DNA of 64,000 nt from Hyphomicrobiales bacterium. GTDB lineage: Bacteria > Pseudomonadota > Alphaproteobacteria > Rhizobiales > Devosiaceae. This document shows positions 55,588-64,000 of this stretch, in pieces. Position numbers and translations under genes: made by a program. Position 1 is the first letter of the stretch, and each line of letters starts with the position of its first letter. Where the stretch lies: the NCBI GenBank assembly GCA_900470445.1, contig UCAU01000030.1, forward strand, positions 32,242 through 96,241, given 5' to 3'. The notes below the pieces were generated by a model that saw nothing but the letters and a program-made list of their open reading frames with translations, made no database searches and was not told where the DNA came from.

Positions 55588-56562
55588 TTACCGTCGCCCC
55601 TTTTGCCTTGTGGTGCTTCCGCCCGGCGTGGGCTGGAACACGTCCCTCTGGCGATAGGGAAAACAGTAAAAGCCTTCAAACTCACTTACCAGGAAGTCGA
55701 TGAAAGCCCGGATGTGGGGATTGGCGAAGCGGTGGTCGTGGTAAAGCACGGTTACTGAAGTCGGGGCGGTGGTCCAGGCGGGCAATACCTCGATTAGGTC
55801 ACCGGTTGGAACATGTTCCTGGGCGAAGAATTCTGGGAACAGCCCGATGCCATAGCCTTGCAGGACGCACACTTTGGCCACCCAATTATCGTTGGCACGC
55901 AACGGGCCGCGCGGTTCGATCAACTGACTGGTCTGACCATTTTCTAAAGCCCATGGGACAACGCCCGACGAGCCTTCGCCGGAAATCAGGTCGTGCTGTC
56001 GCAGGTTGTCGGGATGCGTGGGCACCCCTCTTTCTGCCAAATAGCTGGGGGCCGCATAGAGGCGGCTGACATAACGTGAGAACCCACGGGCAACCAGATT
56101 TGCTGTCCCCAGGATTGCGGGTAAACCTGAACAGATCATGCAATCCAGGTCGGTTTCACGCGACAGCAACCTGCCCAGCGGCATGACATGTAGATCAAGT
56201 GACACTTCGGGGTACGACCTCGCAAACCGGAGCGATAGAGGGGCTAGTAGGTTGGTGGACAGTTCATCGGTTGCTCCCACACTCAGGCGCACGCTTTGTG
56301 CCGGCTTTTCGCTCGCCACGGAATCCAACGCGCGCGTGTAGGCGAGGTTTACCTCCTCGGCATGCCTGAGGAACGCCCAACCTGCCTTCGTGGGCGTCAG
56401 ACCAGCGGCCGAGCGGATCAGCAGTGCGGTGCCGACATCATTTTCTAGACGTCTTAGCCGGTGGCTTAGTGTTGCCTTGGGTAGGTTCTGTTCGCGCGCG
56501 GTGCGGGACAGTGAGCCCGATGAAACCACCCAGGCAAAAGCCCGCACATCGTCGATCTGCAT
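55588..56562 (-). CDS. LysR-family regulator
   Basis: A 324-residue regulator with an N-terminal helix-turn-helix (MQIDDVRAFAWVVSSGSLSR, then QNLPKATLSHRLRRLE). The effector domain belongs to the PBP2 group (VRLSVGATDELSTNLLAP, DLDCMICSG). An extra C-terminal tail of about 25 residues is rich in Gln, Arg and Thr. It is divergent from the secreted nucleoside-hydrolase-like gene across 134 bases and is its likely regulator. Confidence 0.87.
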   Translation of the reverse strand: MQIDDVRAFAWVVSSGSLSRTAREQNLPKATLSHRLRRLENDVGTALLIRSAAGLTPTKAGWAFLRHAEEVNLAYTRALDSVASEKPAQSVRLSVGATDELSTNLLAPLSLRFARSYPEVSLDLHVMPLGRLLSRETDLDCMICSGLPAILGTANLVARGFSRYVSRLYAAPSYLAERGVPTHPDNLRQHDLISGEGSSGVVPWALENGQTSQLIEPRGPLRANDNWVAKVCVLQGYGIGLFPEFFAQEHVPTGDLIEVLPAWTTAPTSVTVLYHDHRFANPHIRAFIDFLVSEFEGFYCFPYRQRDVFQPTPGGSTTRQKGRR

Positions 56563-56696
56563 GGTCTACCCCGTTCAATAGCTTGAACGAGCATCCACGA
56601 ATACATAGGCCTGACAAGCCTGTTGTCCTGAGGAATAGTCTTGAAGTCGTCAATCCCAGCCGTACTCGACGGACTTTACCCGTTCAAGGAATCCGC

Positions 56697-57752
56697 ATGC
56701 TCAAAATTCTTCGCTCGTGTTCGGTGCTTGCGCTCGCAACTCTCGCCCAGCCGGCATTTGCTGCCAAGTTCATCTATGATCAGGATCTCACAGGCCCCGG
56801 CGGCACTGCCGTGCAGCCCATCTTGCTGTTCCTCAATAATCCCGACGTCGAGCTGCTCGGCATTACCGGCGTCGTCGGAGACGACTGGCTGGCAAAAGGG
56901 GTGGCCCACACCTTGCGTTTTCTCGAGATCGCCGGGCATCCCAAGATCCCGGTCTATGCCGGCGCCAGTGAGCCGCTCGTCAACACGCCCCAGCGCATGG
57001 CGATCTGGGAAAGCGTGTATGGTCCGATCAGCTGGAAGGGAGCCTGGAACAACTACAAGGACAAACCTGCCGACTTTGATCCAGGTCTGGCGCCCGACCT
57101 TGCCGAAGGCAATCCCAAGATTGTCGTCCAAGATTTGTCCGCAGTCCAATTCATGATCGAACAGGTGCACAAGTACCCGGGCGAAGTGACGATCGTTGCC
57201 GGAGGGCCGCTAACCAATATAGCCTTGGCCGTGCGTCAGGATTCCGAGTTTGCAAGCTTGGTCAAAAGCGTGGTGATTTCGAACGGGCCGAAGGCCGATT
57301 TCGACGTCGCCAGCGGCGAAGTCAAATCGATAGATGCTTTCAACACCGTTTTCGACCCCGAGGCCGCCCAGATCGTGCTGACGGCCGGCTTTGCCTCTAT
57401 CGTCGTCACTGGCCTGGTCAACACTAACGTGATGGTGGATGCAGAGCTGGTCGAAGATATGACCCAACCCAACTCCGCGCTCAGCAGCTATCTCACCGAG
57501 AATGCCTGGATGGACCTGCCGCTGTGGGATGAAGTCATTGCCGCCGTAGCGATCGACCCCAGCTTGATCGTTCGCAGCACCACGATAAAGGCTGCGGTCG
57601 ATACTAATTTTGGCCGATCCTACGGGCAGATGCTCTCCTTCAAGGATGATGTGGCGCCGGGGATAGGCGCTGGCGAAGTCAACGTCGCTCTTGAGTTGGA
57701 CGCCCCCCGCTTTCGCACTATGTTCGTCGACGCGGTCACCGCGGCGGAATAA
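56697..57752 (+). CDS. Secreted nucleoside-hydrolase-like protein with altered active site
   Basis: A 351-residue protein with a signal peptide (SCSVLALATLAQPAFAA). The fold is recognisable from VAGGPLTNIALAV and VVISNGPK. The calcium motif DxDxxxDD is reduced to DQD followed by LTGPGGTAVQ, losing the aspartate pair, and the catalytic histidine region reads PLWDEVIAA, with Trp for His. Trp at that site occurs in a known subfamily, but the lost aspartates suggest weak or changed activity, perhaps ligand binding. AAGGA lies 7 bases before ATG 56697; the longer open frame upstream is rejected. Confidence 0.82.
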   Translation: MLKILRSCSVLALATLAQPAFAAKFIYDQDLTGPGGTAVQPILLFLNNPDVELLGITGVVGDDWLAKGVAHTLRFLEIAGHPKIPVYAGASEPLVNTPQRMAIWESVYGPISWKGAWNNYKDKPADFDPGLAPDLAEGNPKIVVQDLSAVQFMIEQVHKYPGEVTIVAGGPLTNIALAVRQDSEFASLVKSVVISNGPKADFDVASGEVKSIDAFNTVFDPEAAQIVLTAGFASIVVTGLVNTNVMVDAELVEDMTQPNSALSSYLTENAWMDLPLWDEVIAAVAIDPSLIVRSTTIKAAVDTNFGRSYGQMLSFKDDVAPGIGAGEVNVALELDAPRFRTMFVDAVTAAE

Positions 57753-57827
57753 CCGGCTCAGGCAGGCGCGCTGAAATCGCCCGCAGCCGTTGATGGCAAG
57801 GTTACAGCGACGCTGCCAGGGTGATGA

Positions 57828-57992
57828 TATTTTCCCATTCCTGGCACCCGTCGCATCGAACGCCTGAAAGAAAATGTTGGTGCGGCCAGTCTCGTGCTGC
57901 CGGCGGATGATCTGACCCGGATCAGCGAGGTTTTGCCCGAGGGTGCATTCGGTGCCCGCCATGCCGGCAACATGGTTCCCGCCTGGATCTGA
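57828..57992 (+). pseudogene. Aldo/keto reductase C-terminal remnant
   Basis: About 50 codons read PIPGTRRIERLKENVGAASL, then DDLTRISEVLPEGAFGARHA up to a TGA at 57990-57992. This is the typical C-terminal end of aldo/keto reductases (IPGTRRIERLxEN). The rest of the gene is missing. Confidence 0.65.
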
Positions 57993-58046
57993 CTAGACGC
58001 GGCGGCGATTAGGCGCCGCCGTTCGACGTTCGGCACGACTGAGAAA

Positions 58047-58235
58047 CTAAGACCAAACTTCATAATCCTGGCCCGCGAAGCCCTTCTCCCAGGCTTCGTC
58101 CCAGTTCGCCTCGTCCGCATTCTTTTTGCCGCGATGCGGATTGGTGCTTTTGTCCTTCTCGGAAGCTCCCGCGGTCCACCCCGCCAAGCGAACCTGCTCG
58201 ACGTGACGTTTGTCATCTTGCACTTGTCTCTCCAT
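58047..58235 (-). CDS. Small hypothetical hydrophilic protein
   Basis: A 62-residue, charged protein ending in EAWEKGFAGQDYEVWS. The pattern of a basic, asparagine-containing middle and a tryptophan-rich acidic tail resembles small conserved proteins of related bacteria, but no family name is available. No strong ribosome site is seen. The 150 bases upstream hold nothing recognisable. Confidence 0.4.
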   Translation of the reverse strand: MERQVQDDKRHVEQVRLAGWTAGASEKDKSTNPHRGKKNADEANWDEAWEKGFAGQDYEVWS

Positions 58236-58385
58236 TCTGTTTCTCAGTCGTCAAAGGCGACGACCTGCGGTGGCTTTAGGGGTGGCAGGGACCGAGGCCA
58301 ACCCCTCGCCTGATTGTATGAGCCCACAGGCTGCTTTTGGCTGCAACCTCGAGCGAGATTGGCCGCGTGAAATTGATTTCCGGTG

Positions 58386-59186
58386 TTAGAAGCCTGGCGT
58401 CTCATCCGGGATTGTCGGCACCGTCTCGGCTTCGTCCGTGGCCCGGCGAAGCGACACACCTTCGTTGGGATACGCAGCTTCCACTGGTTGGCCAGCCTGA
58501 TCCACGGTTAGTACACCCACCAACTCGGGGTCGGCGGCGTGGATATAGTTTTCCGCGCGATCCAGTGCGGCGGTCAGGCTGTCACGAATACCTACGGCAG
58601 TCATATCCTGGGGGAGTCCTCGCACCGATAGATAGTCCTCGGCCGGCAGTGATAGCGAGCGGCGGCGGATCTCATCGATGATCCTTTGGGGCGAGTAGTT
58701 GGGTGGCTTGCCTGATGCGGCAAGTACAAGCGGCCCCAGCGGGCAATACCGCTCGTCGATCGTTATCAGATCGATATAGTCCCGAGCCTTGCTTCGGCTC
58801 GACGCCGCTCCGACCTTGTTAATCGCCAGGTCGGCCGTATTCAGCCGCACACCCCATTCTGGGTCACGAACGAGTGGGAAGTATCGATATCGGGTCTCGC
58901 TCATCCACTGCAGTATGGTATCGTACCCATCCCTTGAGACAGTGCACTCAACGACGCCATAGATGATAATGTCGACGGAGACTTTGAACCCGGCGCTCTC
59001 CAAGGCCGCAATATCCTCCTTGGCGGTCGCCACGATCTCTTCGTCGGTGTCGTGGAAAATGTCCAGGTCGTCCGACAGCCGGAACCAGTCCTTGTTGAGG
59101 ACTGCGCCGCCAGCCATGTAACTGGTGTCCGAACGATTGGCGGCGATAACCGCCATCACTTGCTTCTGCAGCGAGGTGAGCGCCAT
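58386..59186 (-). CDS. Nucleotidyltransferase-fold protein (AbiEii-like), candidate toxin
   Basis: A 266-residue protein. The N-terminal nucleotidyltransferase core has Gly26-Gly27 (YMAGGAVLNKDW) and the metal pair Asp40-x-Asp42 in LSDDLDIF, the pattern of MNT/AbiEii enzymes. A basic stretch SRSKARDYIDLITI in the middle resembles the conserved lysine/aspartate helix of these proteins. The C-terminal 90 residues are not recognised. It is 3 bases downstream of a small gene with a DNA-binding look, as in toxin-antitoxin or abortive-infection pairs. The toxin role is an inference. Confidence 0.7.
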   Translation of the reverse strand: MALTSLQKQVMAVIAANRSDTSYMAGGAVLNKDWFRLSDDLDIFHDTDEEIVATAKEDIAALESAGFKVSVDIIIYGVVECTVSRDGYDTILQWMSETRYRYFPLVRDPEWGVRLNTADLAINKVGAASSRSKARDYIDLITIDERYCPLGPLVLAASGKPPNYSPQRIIDEIRRRSLSLPAEDYLSVRGLPQDMTAVGIRDSLTAALDRAENYIHAADPELVGVLTVDQAGQPVEAAYPNEGVSLRRATDEAETVPTIPDETPGF

Positions 59187-59189
59187 GAC

Positions 59190-59525
59190 TTACGCCATAG
59201 CCGCGGAATAAAGCCTGCGCCCTGCAATGAAGGCCTTCGCGTCGCCTCGGTCCATCAATGCCTTGCCCAAAACACGGGCCTTCTCATCCACGTTCTGGAG
59301 GCGGGACAGGTCAATATTGTCCAGCACCCTGACGCCATAATCGCGGACGGCCTGGTCAATACTCTCCTGTAGGCGATCGCGGCGAACACGGTAACTGCTT
59401 CGCATGGCTGACGCCTGAGCTAGTATTTCCTCGCGTGAGCCAGCAGGAACCAGCACCTCGACGCGAACCAGATCCGCGCCGGCACCACACTTTCGATATC
59501 GCTTGATCCGCTCCTGAACGCTCAT
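59190..59525 (-). CDS. Small partner protein of the nucleotidyltransferase, candidate antitoxin
   Basis: A 111-residue basic protein. The stretch LVRVEVLVPAGSREEILAQA is laid out like a ribbon-helix-helix strand and first helix; the remainder is helical with many arginines. GGAGTTG lies before the ATG. It is directly upstream of the nucleotidyltransferase gene with a 3-base gap, so the two are cotranscribed. It is not recognised as a named family. Confidence 0.6.
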   Translation of the reverse strand: MSVQERIKRYRKCGAGADLVRVEVLVPAGSREEILAQASAMRSSYRVRRDRLQESIDQAVRDYGVRVLDNIDLSRLQNVDEKARVLGKALMDRGDAKAFIAGRRLYSAAMA

Positions 59526-59673
59526 GGCAACTCCTTATCTGACACAATAGGCGTATCCCGGATACGTTTCAAGCTGGACGCCAGAATCCACGCGTTTTGG
59601 TCGTCGTGCTTCCCGACGGAATGGCTGAAACAACCAAACTCAAACTTCTCTGGAGGAATGCTTATCCGAGCGT

Positions 59674-60356
59674 CTACGAACCCCTTACCCGCCCCCACCA
59701 GCCTTGATCCTTCATCTGCCGATATTGAGAAGCCTGTGCCGTCGCTAATGTGAGTTGGGGCGAACTGTTGCCTTCCATTTTCCAAGTGAGGCGAACTGTC
59801 GAGTGCTTCGCTGCCAAATTGAGGCGAACTAAATTCTTACCGCGCTGATTTACAGCGCTGCCATGGAAAAGCGCGGCATCCAGCGCTTTCGGCAGTTTCA
59901 CCCCTGTCTGCACAAGATCTGCGGCTTCCTGCATCTGTGCAAGCGACGCTGCCGGTTCGTCGCGCGGCACGTAAATCTTCGCCGAGTGCTGAAAGTCCAG
60001 CGGGCCGATCCGGTCGGACCCCGACTGCAGCATATAGGTCAGCTCATCGATTTCCGCCGGGTCCGCTTGCATGCCCGCCCGGCCCAGCATGCGATTGATG
60101 ATGACGCGCCGCCCCCACGCGTCAGGGACGTCAGGGGCGGCATCGCGGATCGCGCTCGGCATCATCATCCCGGCCGGAAGCGGCAGCACGCCCGCGCGCA
60201 AGGGCAGTTCCGGCGCTTACAGGGAGATCGCATTGGGCCTATCAAGATAGGAGGAGCGGCCATAATTGAAGACGAACTGGCCGCTGGCGCGCGTGAGGAG
60301 CCTGGCAACGATGGGCTCCGTCTGCTCGGGCAGCCTGGTTTGGGATGTCGCTTGCC
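59674..60356 (-). pseudogene. Broken hipA kinase gene
   Basis: The - strand carries the N-terminal part of a HipA serine/threonine kinase: VARLLTRASGQFVFNYGRSY, then an in-frame TAA after NAISL near 60220, then ELPLRAG, AWGRRVI, SGSDRIGPLDFQ, YVPRDEPAASL and ALFHG. Homology ends near 59853, where a sequence with three GGCGAACT repeats begins. The kinase catalytic half is lost. Immediately upstream is hipB. Confidence 0.75.
59756..59830. repeat. Three GGGGCGAACT/GAGGCGAACT direct repeats (IS-end-like)
   Basis: TGGGGCGAACT (59756-59766) and two TGAGGCGAACT copies (59787-59797, 59820-59830) are spaced 31 and 33 bases apart at the point where hipA homology ends. Multiple short direct repeats like this are typical of IS21-type insertion sequence ends. 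No transposase remains. Confidence 0.5.
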
Positions 60357-60695
60357 CTAGAAGTCATCATTCACCTTGCCAGTCGAGGCGCGCACGGCCT
60401 GCGGTAGCAACGTATTGACGGACCGGGCTTCGCTGGCCTTCAGGGTCATGCCGCGCGCATCCTGGTCGAACAGGCGCAGTCCCACCACGGACGCGACCTC
60501 GAAGGCCGCGCCGATGGACGCGCCAATATCCCCTTTTTCAATGCGGTGGACCAGCCCGCGCGATATGCCCGCCCGCTCGGCCACTTCGCCAGCCGTCATC
60601 CGGTGCTCGACGCGCGCGCGCCGGATCAGAAGGCCGAGCAGTTCGGCCGCTTCTTTGGCATAACGGGAGATTGGGCGGTTTGCCGGCTTTGGCAT
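60357..60695 (-). CDS. hipB: HipB-type XRE-family antitoxin/regulator
   Basis: A 112-residue protein with a helix-turn-helix of the Cro/C1 class: RMTAGEVAERAGISRGLVHR followed by IEKGDIGASIGAAFEVASVV. In HipBA modules such a protein binds HipA and represses the operon. Here the hipA frame that follows is broken, so the protein is an orphan. The start at 60695 fits the family, and a perfect palindrome lies 85 bases upstream. Confidence 0.82.
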   Translation of the reverse strand: MPKPANRPISRYAKEAAELLGLLIRRARVEHRMTAGEVAERAGISRGLVHRIEKGDIGASIGAAFEVASVVGLRLFDQDARGMTLKASEARSVNTLLPQAVRASTGKVNDDF

Positions 60696-60739
60696 GCGTG
60701 CTCCATAAATAGATCACGAGGCTAGCTCGTGTGCCATTT

Positions 60740-60797
60740 TATCGAGAAGCTATCCAGCCTGACGCTGAAACTCGATAGTTGTTCTATAAATAGAACA
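60740..60797. promoter_or_regulatory. Probable HipB operator region
   Basis: TGTTCTATAAATAGAACA (60780-60797) is a perfect palindrome with 8-bp arms. A second inverted repeat, TATCGAG (60740-60746) with CTCGATA (60771-60777), lies between it and the gene. Such dyads upstream of hipB are typical autoregulatory sites. Confidence 0.55.
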
Positions 60798-61012
60798 TAA
60801 GGCGCGTTTGAGTTGCTTTAATAGGACAGCTGAATGCCGCCCTCAAGGAGGGAGGGGGCGCGTTGACCCGTTTCAGTCGTTCATCGCCGTCCGCAGCTGC
60901 CCAAAGCTGCCACTCGAAAAGCTGCCGCTCTTGGATTGCGGCCTGATCGATTATAGACGAAGCGTTCGACTCGATTTATAACCATCCGGACGGAAATATA
61001 TGGGTAACGTAA

Positions 61013-61582
61013 GTGGGACGAAAGCGCGTCATTGACCAGCAGGCTATTCTCGATGCTGGCGAGGCGGTGGTTGCTCGACTGGGTGCCGCCAGTTTGACAT
61101 TGGATGCCGTGGCTGCCGAGGCCGACATTAGCAAAGCCAGTGTCATTTATGACTTCAAGACCAAGCAGAACTTGATCGAGGCGATTGTGGAGCGGGCCTT
61201 TCGGCGCGACCGCGAGCATCACGCCGCTGTCGAGGCAGACCTTGCCTCATCGAATAGTCTCGCCATTCGCGGGCGCATAAAGGTCGCGGAAGAGCCGCCG
61301 CCAGAACATTTCAAGCCGGTGGCCCTGGGCCTCAGTATGGCTCTGACACTCGACCCTGCCTTGCGTGCGCGCATGCAAAAGAGCCAGGCGGAAACGATCA
61401 GTCGGATCATCGAGACCGCCTCGTCCCCACGCGGCGCCCTTCTGGCCTATCTGGCCTTAGAGGGGCTAAAGTTCCTCGAATATCTGGATTTCCACCATTT
61501 CGCCTCGAGCGATCGATCGCGGATAATTAGTGAGATCGATTGGCTAGTGACCGCAACCCCGGACGACAAAGCCGGCAGCTAG
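61013..61582 (+). CDS. TetR-family regulator
   Basis: A 189-residue regulator starting at GTG. The N-terminal helix-turn-helix reads LDAVAAEADISKASVIYDFK, and the C-terminal half is a helical ligand domain with DPALRARMQKSQAETIS. The ribosome site is weak. It is 23 bases upstream of an epimerase gene, so it probably regulates that pair. A short CGAA-N3-TTCG dyad at 60958-60968 may be part of its operator. Confidence 0.82.
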   Translation: MGRKRVIDQQAILDAGEAVVARLGAASLTLDAVAAEADISKASVIYDFKTKQNLIEAIVERAFRRDREHHAAVEADLASSNSLAIRGRIKVAEEPPPEHFKPVALGLSMALTLDPALRARMQKSQAETISRIIETASSPRGALLAYLALEGLKFLEYLDFHHFASSDRSRIISEIDWLVTATPDDKAGS

Positions 61583-61605
61583 AACTCCAAAACGGGAAAA
61601 CGAAC

Positions 61606-62646
61606 ATGACTGAACGAGACGACGCGGCCATTGCCGCGGCGACCGCCGTCGGCTGGCCAATCGCTAGGATCTTTATCACTGGTGGCAGTGGCTATGTCGG
61701 CCGCAACCTAATCCGTCATTTTGTCGGCAAGGCCATCCCCGTGACCGCACTGGCGCGATCCGCCAAGTCGGAGAGAGTGGTCGCAGAACTCGGCGCGAGG
61801 CCCTTTTCAGGTGATCTTATCAGCGCCGATCTGGTGCCTGGCATGGAAGGATGTGACGTACTGATCCACGCGGCCGCCGATACCGATCATGGTCCGGGCA
61901 CCGAAAGCCAACAGCGCGTCAATGAAGAAGGCACCAAGGCGGTGTTCAAGGCGGCGCGGGCAGGGGGCATCCAGCGGGCGATTTATCTCAGCACGGAATC
62001 CGTTCTGGCTGATGGACGCCCCCTCATCAATGTCGATGAACGCCATCCTTTGCCGCGTCGCCCCGCCGGATCGTATTCTCGCAGCAAAGCCGCCGCCGAA
62101 CGCTACGCCCTGTCCAACAATGGCGGTGGCATGGATGTCATTGTGGTTCGGCCCCGCTTTGTCTGGGGGCGTGATGACACGACTGCCTTACCCCATCTGC
62201 TAGGTGCTGTTCAATCGGGGCAGTTCGCCTGGATCAGTGGCGGCGACTATCTGACGACGACCATCCACATCGCCAATCTCTGTCATGGCATTGAACTGGC
62301 GATCGCCAGGGGCAAAGGCGGCGAGATCTACTTTCTTGGCGACGAGGGGCCCGTCCGGTTCCGCGATTTTGCAACCGCGCTGATGGCCACGCAAGGCGTC
62401 ACGGCACCAGAAAAGTCGGTGCCGCGCGCACTGTTACGTTTAATCGCCGGTGTGGGCGATCGGCTGTACGGGCTTTCGGGGGGGAAGATCACCGCTCCGT
62501 TGACCTTGCAGTCCTTCGCCACATCGGCCGTTACGATAACGCTCAACATCGGCAAGGCGCGCCGCGAACTCGGCTACGCGCCGATTATGACGCGAGAAGC
62601 AGGCCTCGCCGAAATGACCGCCAACCTGCAAAACGCCGCGCAGTGA
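61606..62646 (+). CDS. NAD-dependent epimerase/dehydratase family protein
   Basis: A 346-residue extended-SDR protein. The cofactor loop is ITGGSGYVGRN, the active-site pair is YSRSKAAAE, and HAAADTDHGPG resembles sterol-dehydrogenase-like members. The C-terminal region binds the variable substrate and is not diagnostic. The start at 61606 follows GGGAAAA. It is cotranscribed with the TetR regulator, a common arrangement for detoxification enzymes; the substrate is unknown. Confidence 0.8.
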   Translation: MTERDDAAIAAATAVGWPIARIFITGGSGYVGRNLIRHFVGKAIPVTALARSAKSERVVAELGARPFSGDLISADLVPGMEGCDVLIHAAADTDHGPGTESQQRVNEEGTKAVFKAARAGGIQRAIYLSTESVLADGRPLINVDERHPLPRRPAGSYSRSKAAAERYALSNNGGGMDVIVVRPRFVWGRDDTTALPHLLGAVQSGQFAWISGGDYLTTTIHIANLCHGIELAIARGKGGEIYFLGDEGPVRFRDFATALMATQGVTAPEKSVPRALLRLIAGVGDRLYGLSGGKITAPLTLQSFATSAVTITLNIGKARRELGYAPIMTREAGLAEMTANLQNAAQ

Positions 62647-62998
62647 GGCAGTCGAAACGCGCTGGGGCGGATCGCGTCCACCACCCTGGCCTCACATGCT
62701 TCTAACGCCAGTCCGCTTCCGAGGCGAAACAGGCCAGTCCGCACTCGACCCCATTCCGGTCATTGGTCGCGATCACCAGAGCGCCTGAAAGCGGTCATTC
62801 GGGCGTGCGCTACCTCAATATGAAAGACTGCGGGTCATAAACGTCGCCTCAAGGCTATCGGCAACCATTGGGGCTATCCACACTGCGCAGTAGCAGCCCT
62901 TGAGCCGCTACTGCGCCCAGTCGAATTTGGTGTCCTTGAAGTCGAGCTGGGCATTGCCCGTGCCGAAATGCTGGGATGAAGGTCAGGACCGCGGGGAG
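62647..62998. other. Gene-poor stretch
   Basis: No complete gene seen. On the - strand a short reading GTGNAQLDFKDTKFDWAQ ending in a stop at 62908-62910 looks like a protein C-terminus without the rest of the gene. Nothing else was recognised. Confidence 0.3.
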
Positions 62999-63613
62999 TC
63001 ATGCCCGATCTGAAAGGAAGGTCTCGGCGCGCTTCAGCAAGTCCTTGATGGCTTTCTTAGCCGGACGGCGACCCGCGATCTTGCCGGCCAACCTCTGGAC
63101 GATGGGGCGCTGCCCCATCTCGATGGCAATATCGAGCAGATGTTCCTGATGGGGGTGGATCGTCGTAAAGTCCCGGCCGACCTCCGCCGAGCGCGAAACA
63201 GCTTCATCGAACAGGCTTACGAAACGGTCCGCTTCGCCTTTGACATTGAGCAGCAGATGATAGAACGCCCATTCAATCATGTGCTTATCTTGCGGCAGTC
63301 CCTGCGCAATCCAATCGAAGGCGATGGCCTGGCGCAGAAGCGGTTCAGCGATGGCGATCTCTCCCGCACGATTGAACGCGATGCCTGCGCGCACCACGTG
63401 GTTCATCGCTTGATTTGGCTTGGATCCGTCTGCGGCATACTCGGCGTCCGCGCGTTCCGCTGCCAGGCAGAACAGCAGCGCGGCCTCATCCTCTCGGTTG
63501 AGCGCGCTCCTCCGATGCGCACGGGTGGCAGTGTCAAATGCCGAGAACGGCACACCGGGTTTTTCCTTGATGAGCGCTCGCGCGCCGTCTCGGTCGTATG
63601 GCGGTAGATTCAT
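62999..63613 (-). CDS. Hypothetical helical (TPR-like) protein
   Basis: A 204-residue cytoplasmic protein without signal peptide. Helical pairs such as MNHVVRAGIAFNRAGEIAIA and AEPLLRQAIAFDWIAQGLPQ look like tetratricopeptide repeats. The C-terminus is basic (AGRRPAKKAIKDLLKRAE). The family is not recognised. The last 387 bases of the window (63614-64000) hold no supported gene. Confidence 0.55.
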   Translation of the reverse strand: MNLPPYDRDGARALIKEKPGVPFSAFDTATRAHRRSALNREDEAALLFCLAAERADAEYAADGSKPNQAMNHVVRAGIAFNRAGEIAIAEPLLRQAIAFDWIAQGLPQDKHMIEWAFYHLLLNVKGEADRFVSLFDEAVSRSAEVGRDFTTIHPHQEHLLDIAIEMGQRPIVQRLAGKIAGRRPAKKAIKDLLKRAETFLSDRA

Positions 63614-64000
63614 CGCTACTTGCTGCCTTGTCGGGAAATTTTAGGAACGACGGTATGCTTATCAAGCAAAGAAACTCTGTGGCGCATTGATGACATCAGG
63701 CATGATGGGAAAGGCAGATTTATTCCCTGTTGACGGTGCTCTGAAAGCGCGGACACCGGGGCAAACCGGGCCGGGATGGCCGCCTCCTTTCGCAAATGAT
63801 ATCCGTGACAGCTGCTCCCGACCCCATTTCCGTCACTTAGGCTTGCAACGCAAAATCCTAAAGATGCTGTCGTTCAATCCATTTTGTCAGGCAAGGATTG
63901 GGCCTTGGTGGCGTGGTGCCGTTTCTAGAGCGCCAGCCCGATGCCCGGAATACAGGCGGGAGCTGGCGCGGTTTTCCTCTTAGAGGTCGACGACCGGCTC

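Noticed and set aside
62700..62830. Possible copy of a dispersed repeat related to the 12.15-12.25 kb stretch
   Set aside because: Only short shared words such as GAAGCGGTCAT-like strings; the similarity is too weak to call a repeat by eye.

Overview
The window is GC-rich DNA from an alphaproteobacterium. The solute-binding-protein transporters, the GntR, LacI, DeoR and LysR regulators, the HWE-type histidine kinases and the dispersed REP-like hairpins all fit Hyphomicrobiales, perhaps a Devosia-like bacterium. That placement is an inference from gene content; no rRNA or tRNA was seen. The region is accessory in character: five complete ABC-importer operons, each with its own regulator and catabolic enzymes, separated by stretches of decayed genes.

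Layout. (1) 1-7211, + strand: a hexuronate/pectin module with 5-dehydro-4-deoxyglucarate dehydratase (5' end cut by the window), a family-5 Opp/Dpp-type ABC importer, a KdgF-like cupin and a FadR-type GntR regulator. (2) 7.6-8.6 kb: remnants of a GatZ/KbaZ-type gene and two short-chain dehydrogenases. (3) 8.95-13.5 kb: three PAS/LOV histidine kinases of the HWE/HisKA_2 type with no response regulator. (4) 13.7-20.8 kb, - strand: a six-gene peptide-uptake operon (binding protein, DppB, a DppC-DppD fusion, DppF, FadR-type regulator, M42 peptidase), divergent from a DUF1028 gene across a perfect double-palindrome operator. (5) 21.7-28.9 kb, - strand: LacI, CUT1 importer, GH127 beta-L-arabinofuranosidase and MsmX/UgpC ATPase. 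(6) 29.2-36.9 kb: mostly unrecognised secreted or envelope proteins, an OmpA/zinc-ribbon operon, a SUKH-like protein, a large helical protein and DUF1266, with remnants between them. (7) 37.4-44.8 kb: a ribose-type importer with a D-tagatose/D-psicose 3-epimerase, a DCXR-like reductase and a divergent DeoR regulator. (8) 45.0-51.3 kb: nucleoside hydrolase plus CUT1 importer, with a divergent LysR regulator. (9) 51.4-53.1 kb: chimeric remnants (PhoX, a GGDEF-protein N-terminus, M17 aminopeptidase). (10) 53.1-57.8 kb: an Ldh2-family imine reductase, a DapA-family lyase, a LysR regulator and a secreted nucleoside-hydrolase-like protein. (11) 58.0-63.6 kb: a nucleotidyltransferase gene with a small DNA-binding-like partner (candidate toxin-antitoxin), a broken hipBA locus with IS-like repeats, a TetR/epimerase pair and a hypothetical gene.

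Working together. Genes within each operon overlap by ATGA or lie a few bases apart, and the regulator is either inside the operon or divergent, so each block reads as a self-contained scavenging module for plant or microbial debris (pectin uronates, peptides, arabinosides, rare ketoses, nucleosides). Hairpins sit between binding-protein and permease genes in several operons, which probably sets high binding-protein levels. The least explained parts are the 29-37 kb envelope/immunity-like cluster, the kinase cluster and the 58.4-59.5 kb gene pair.
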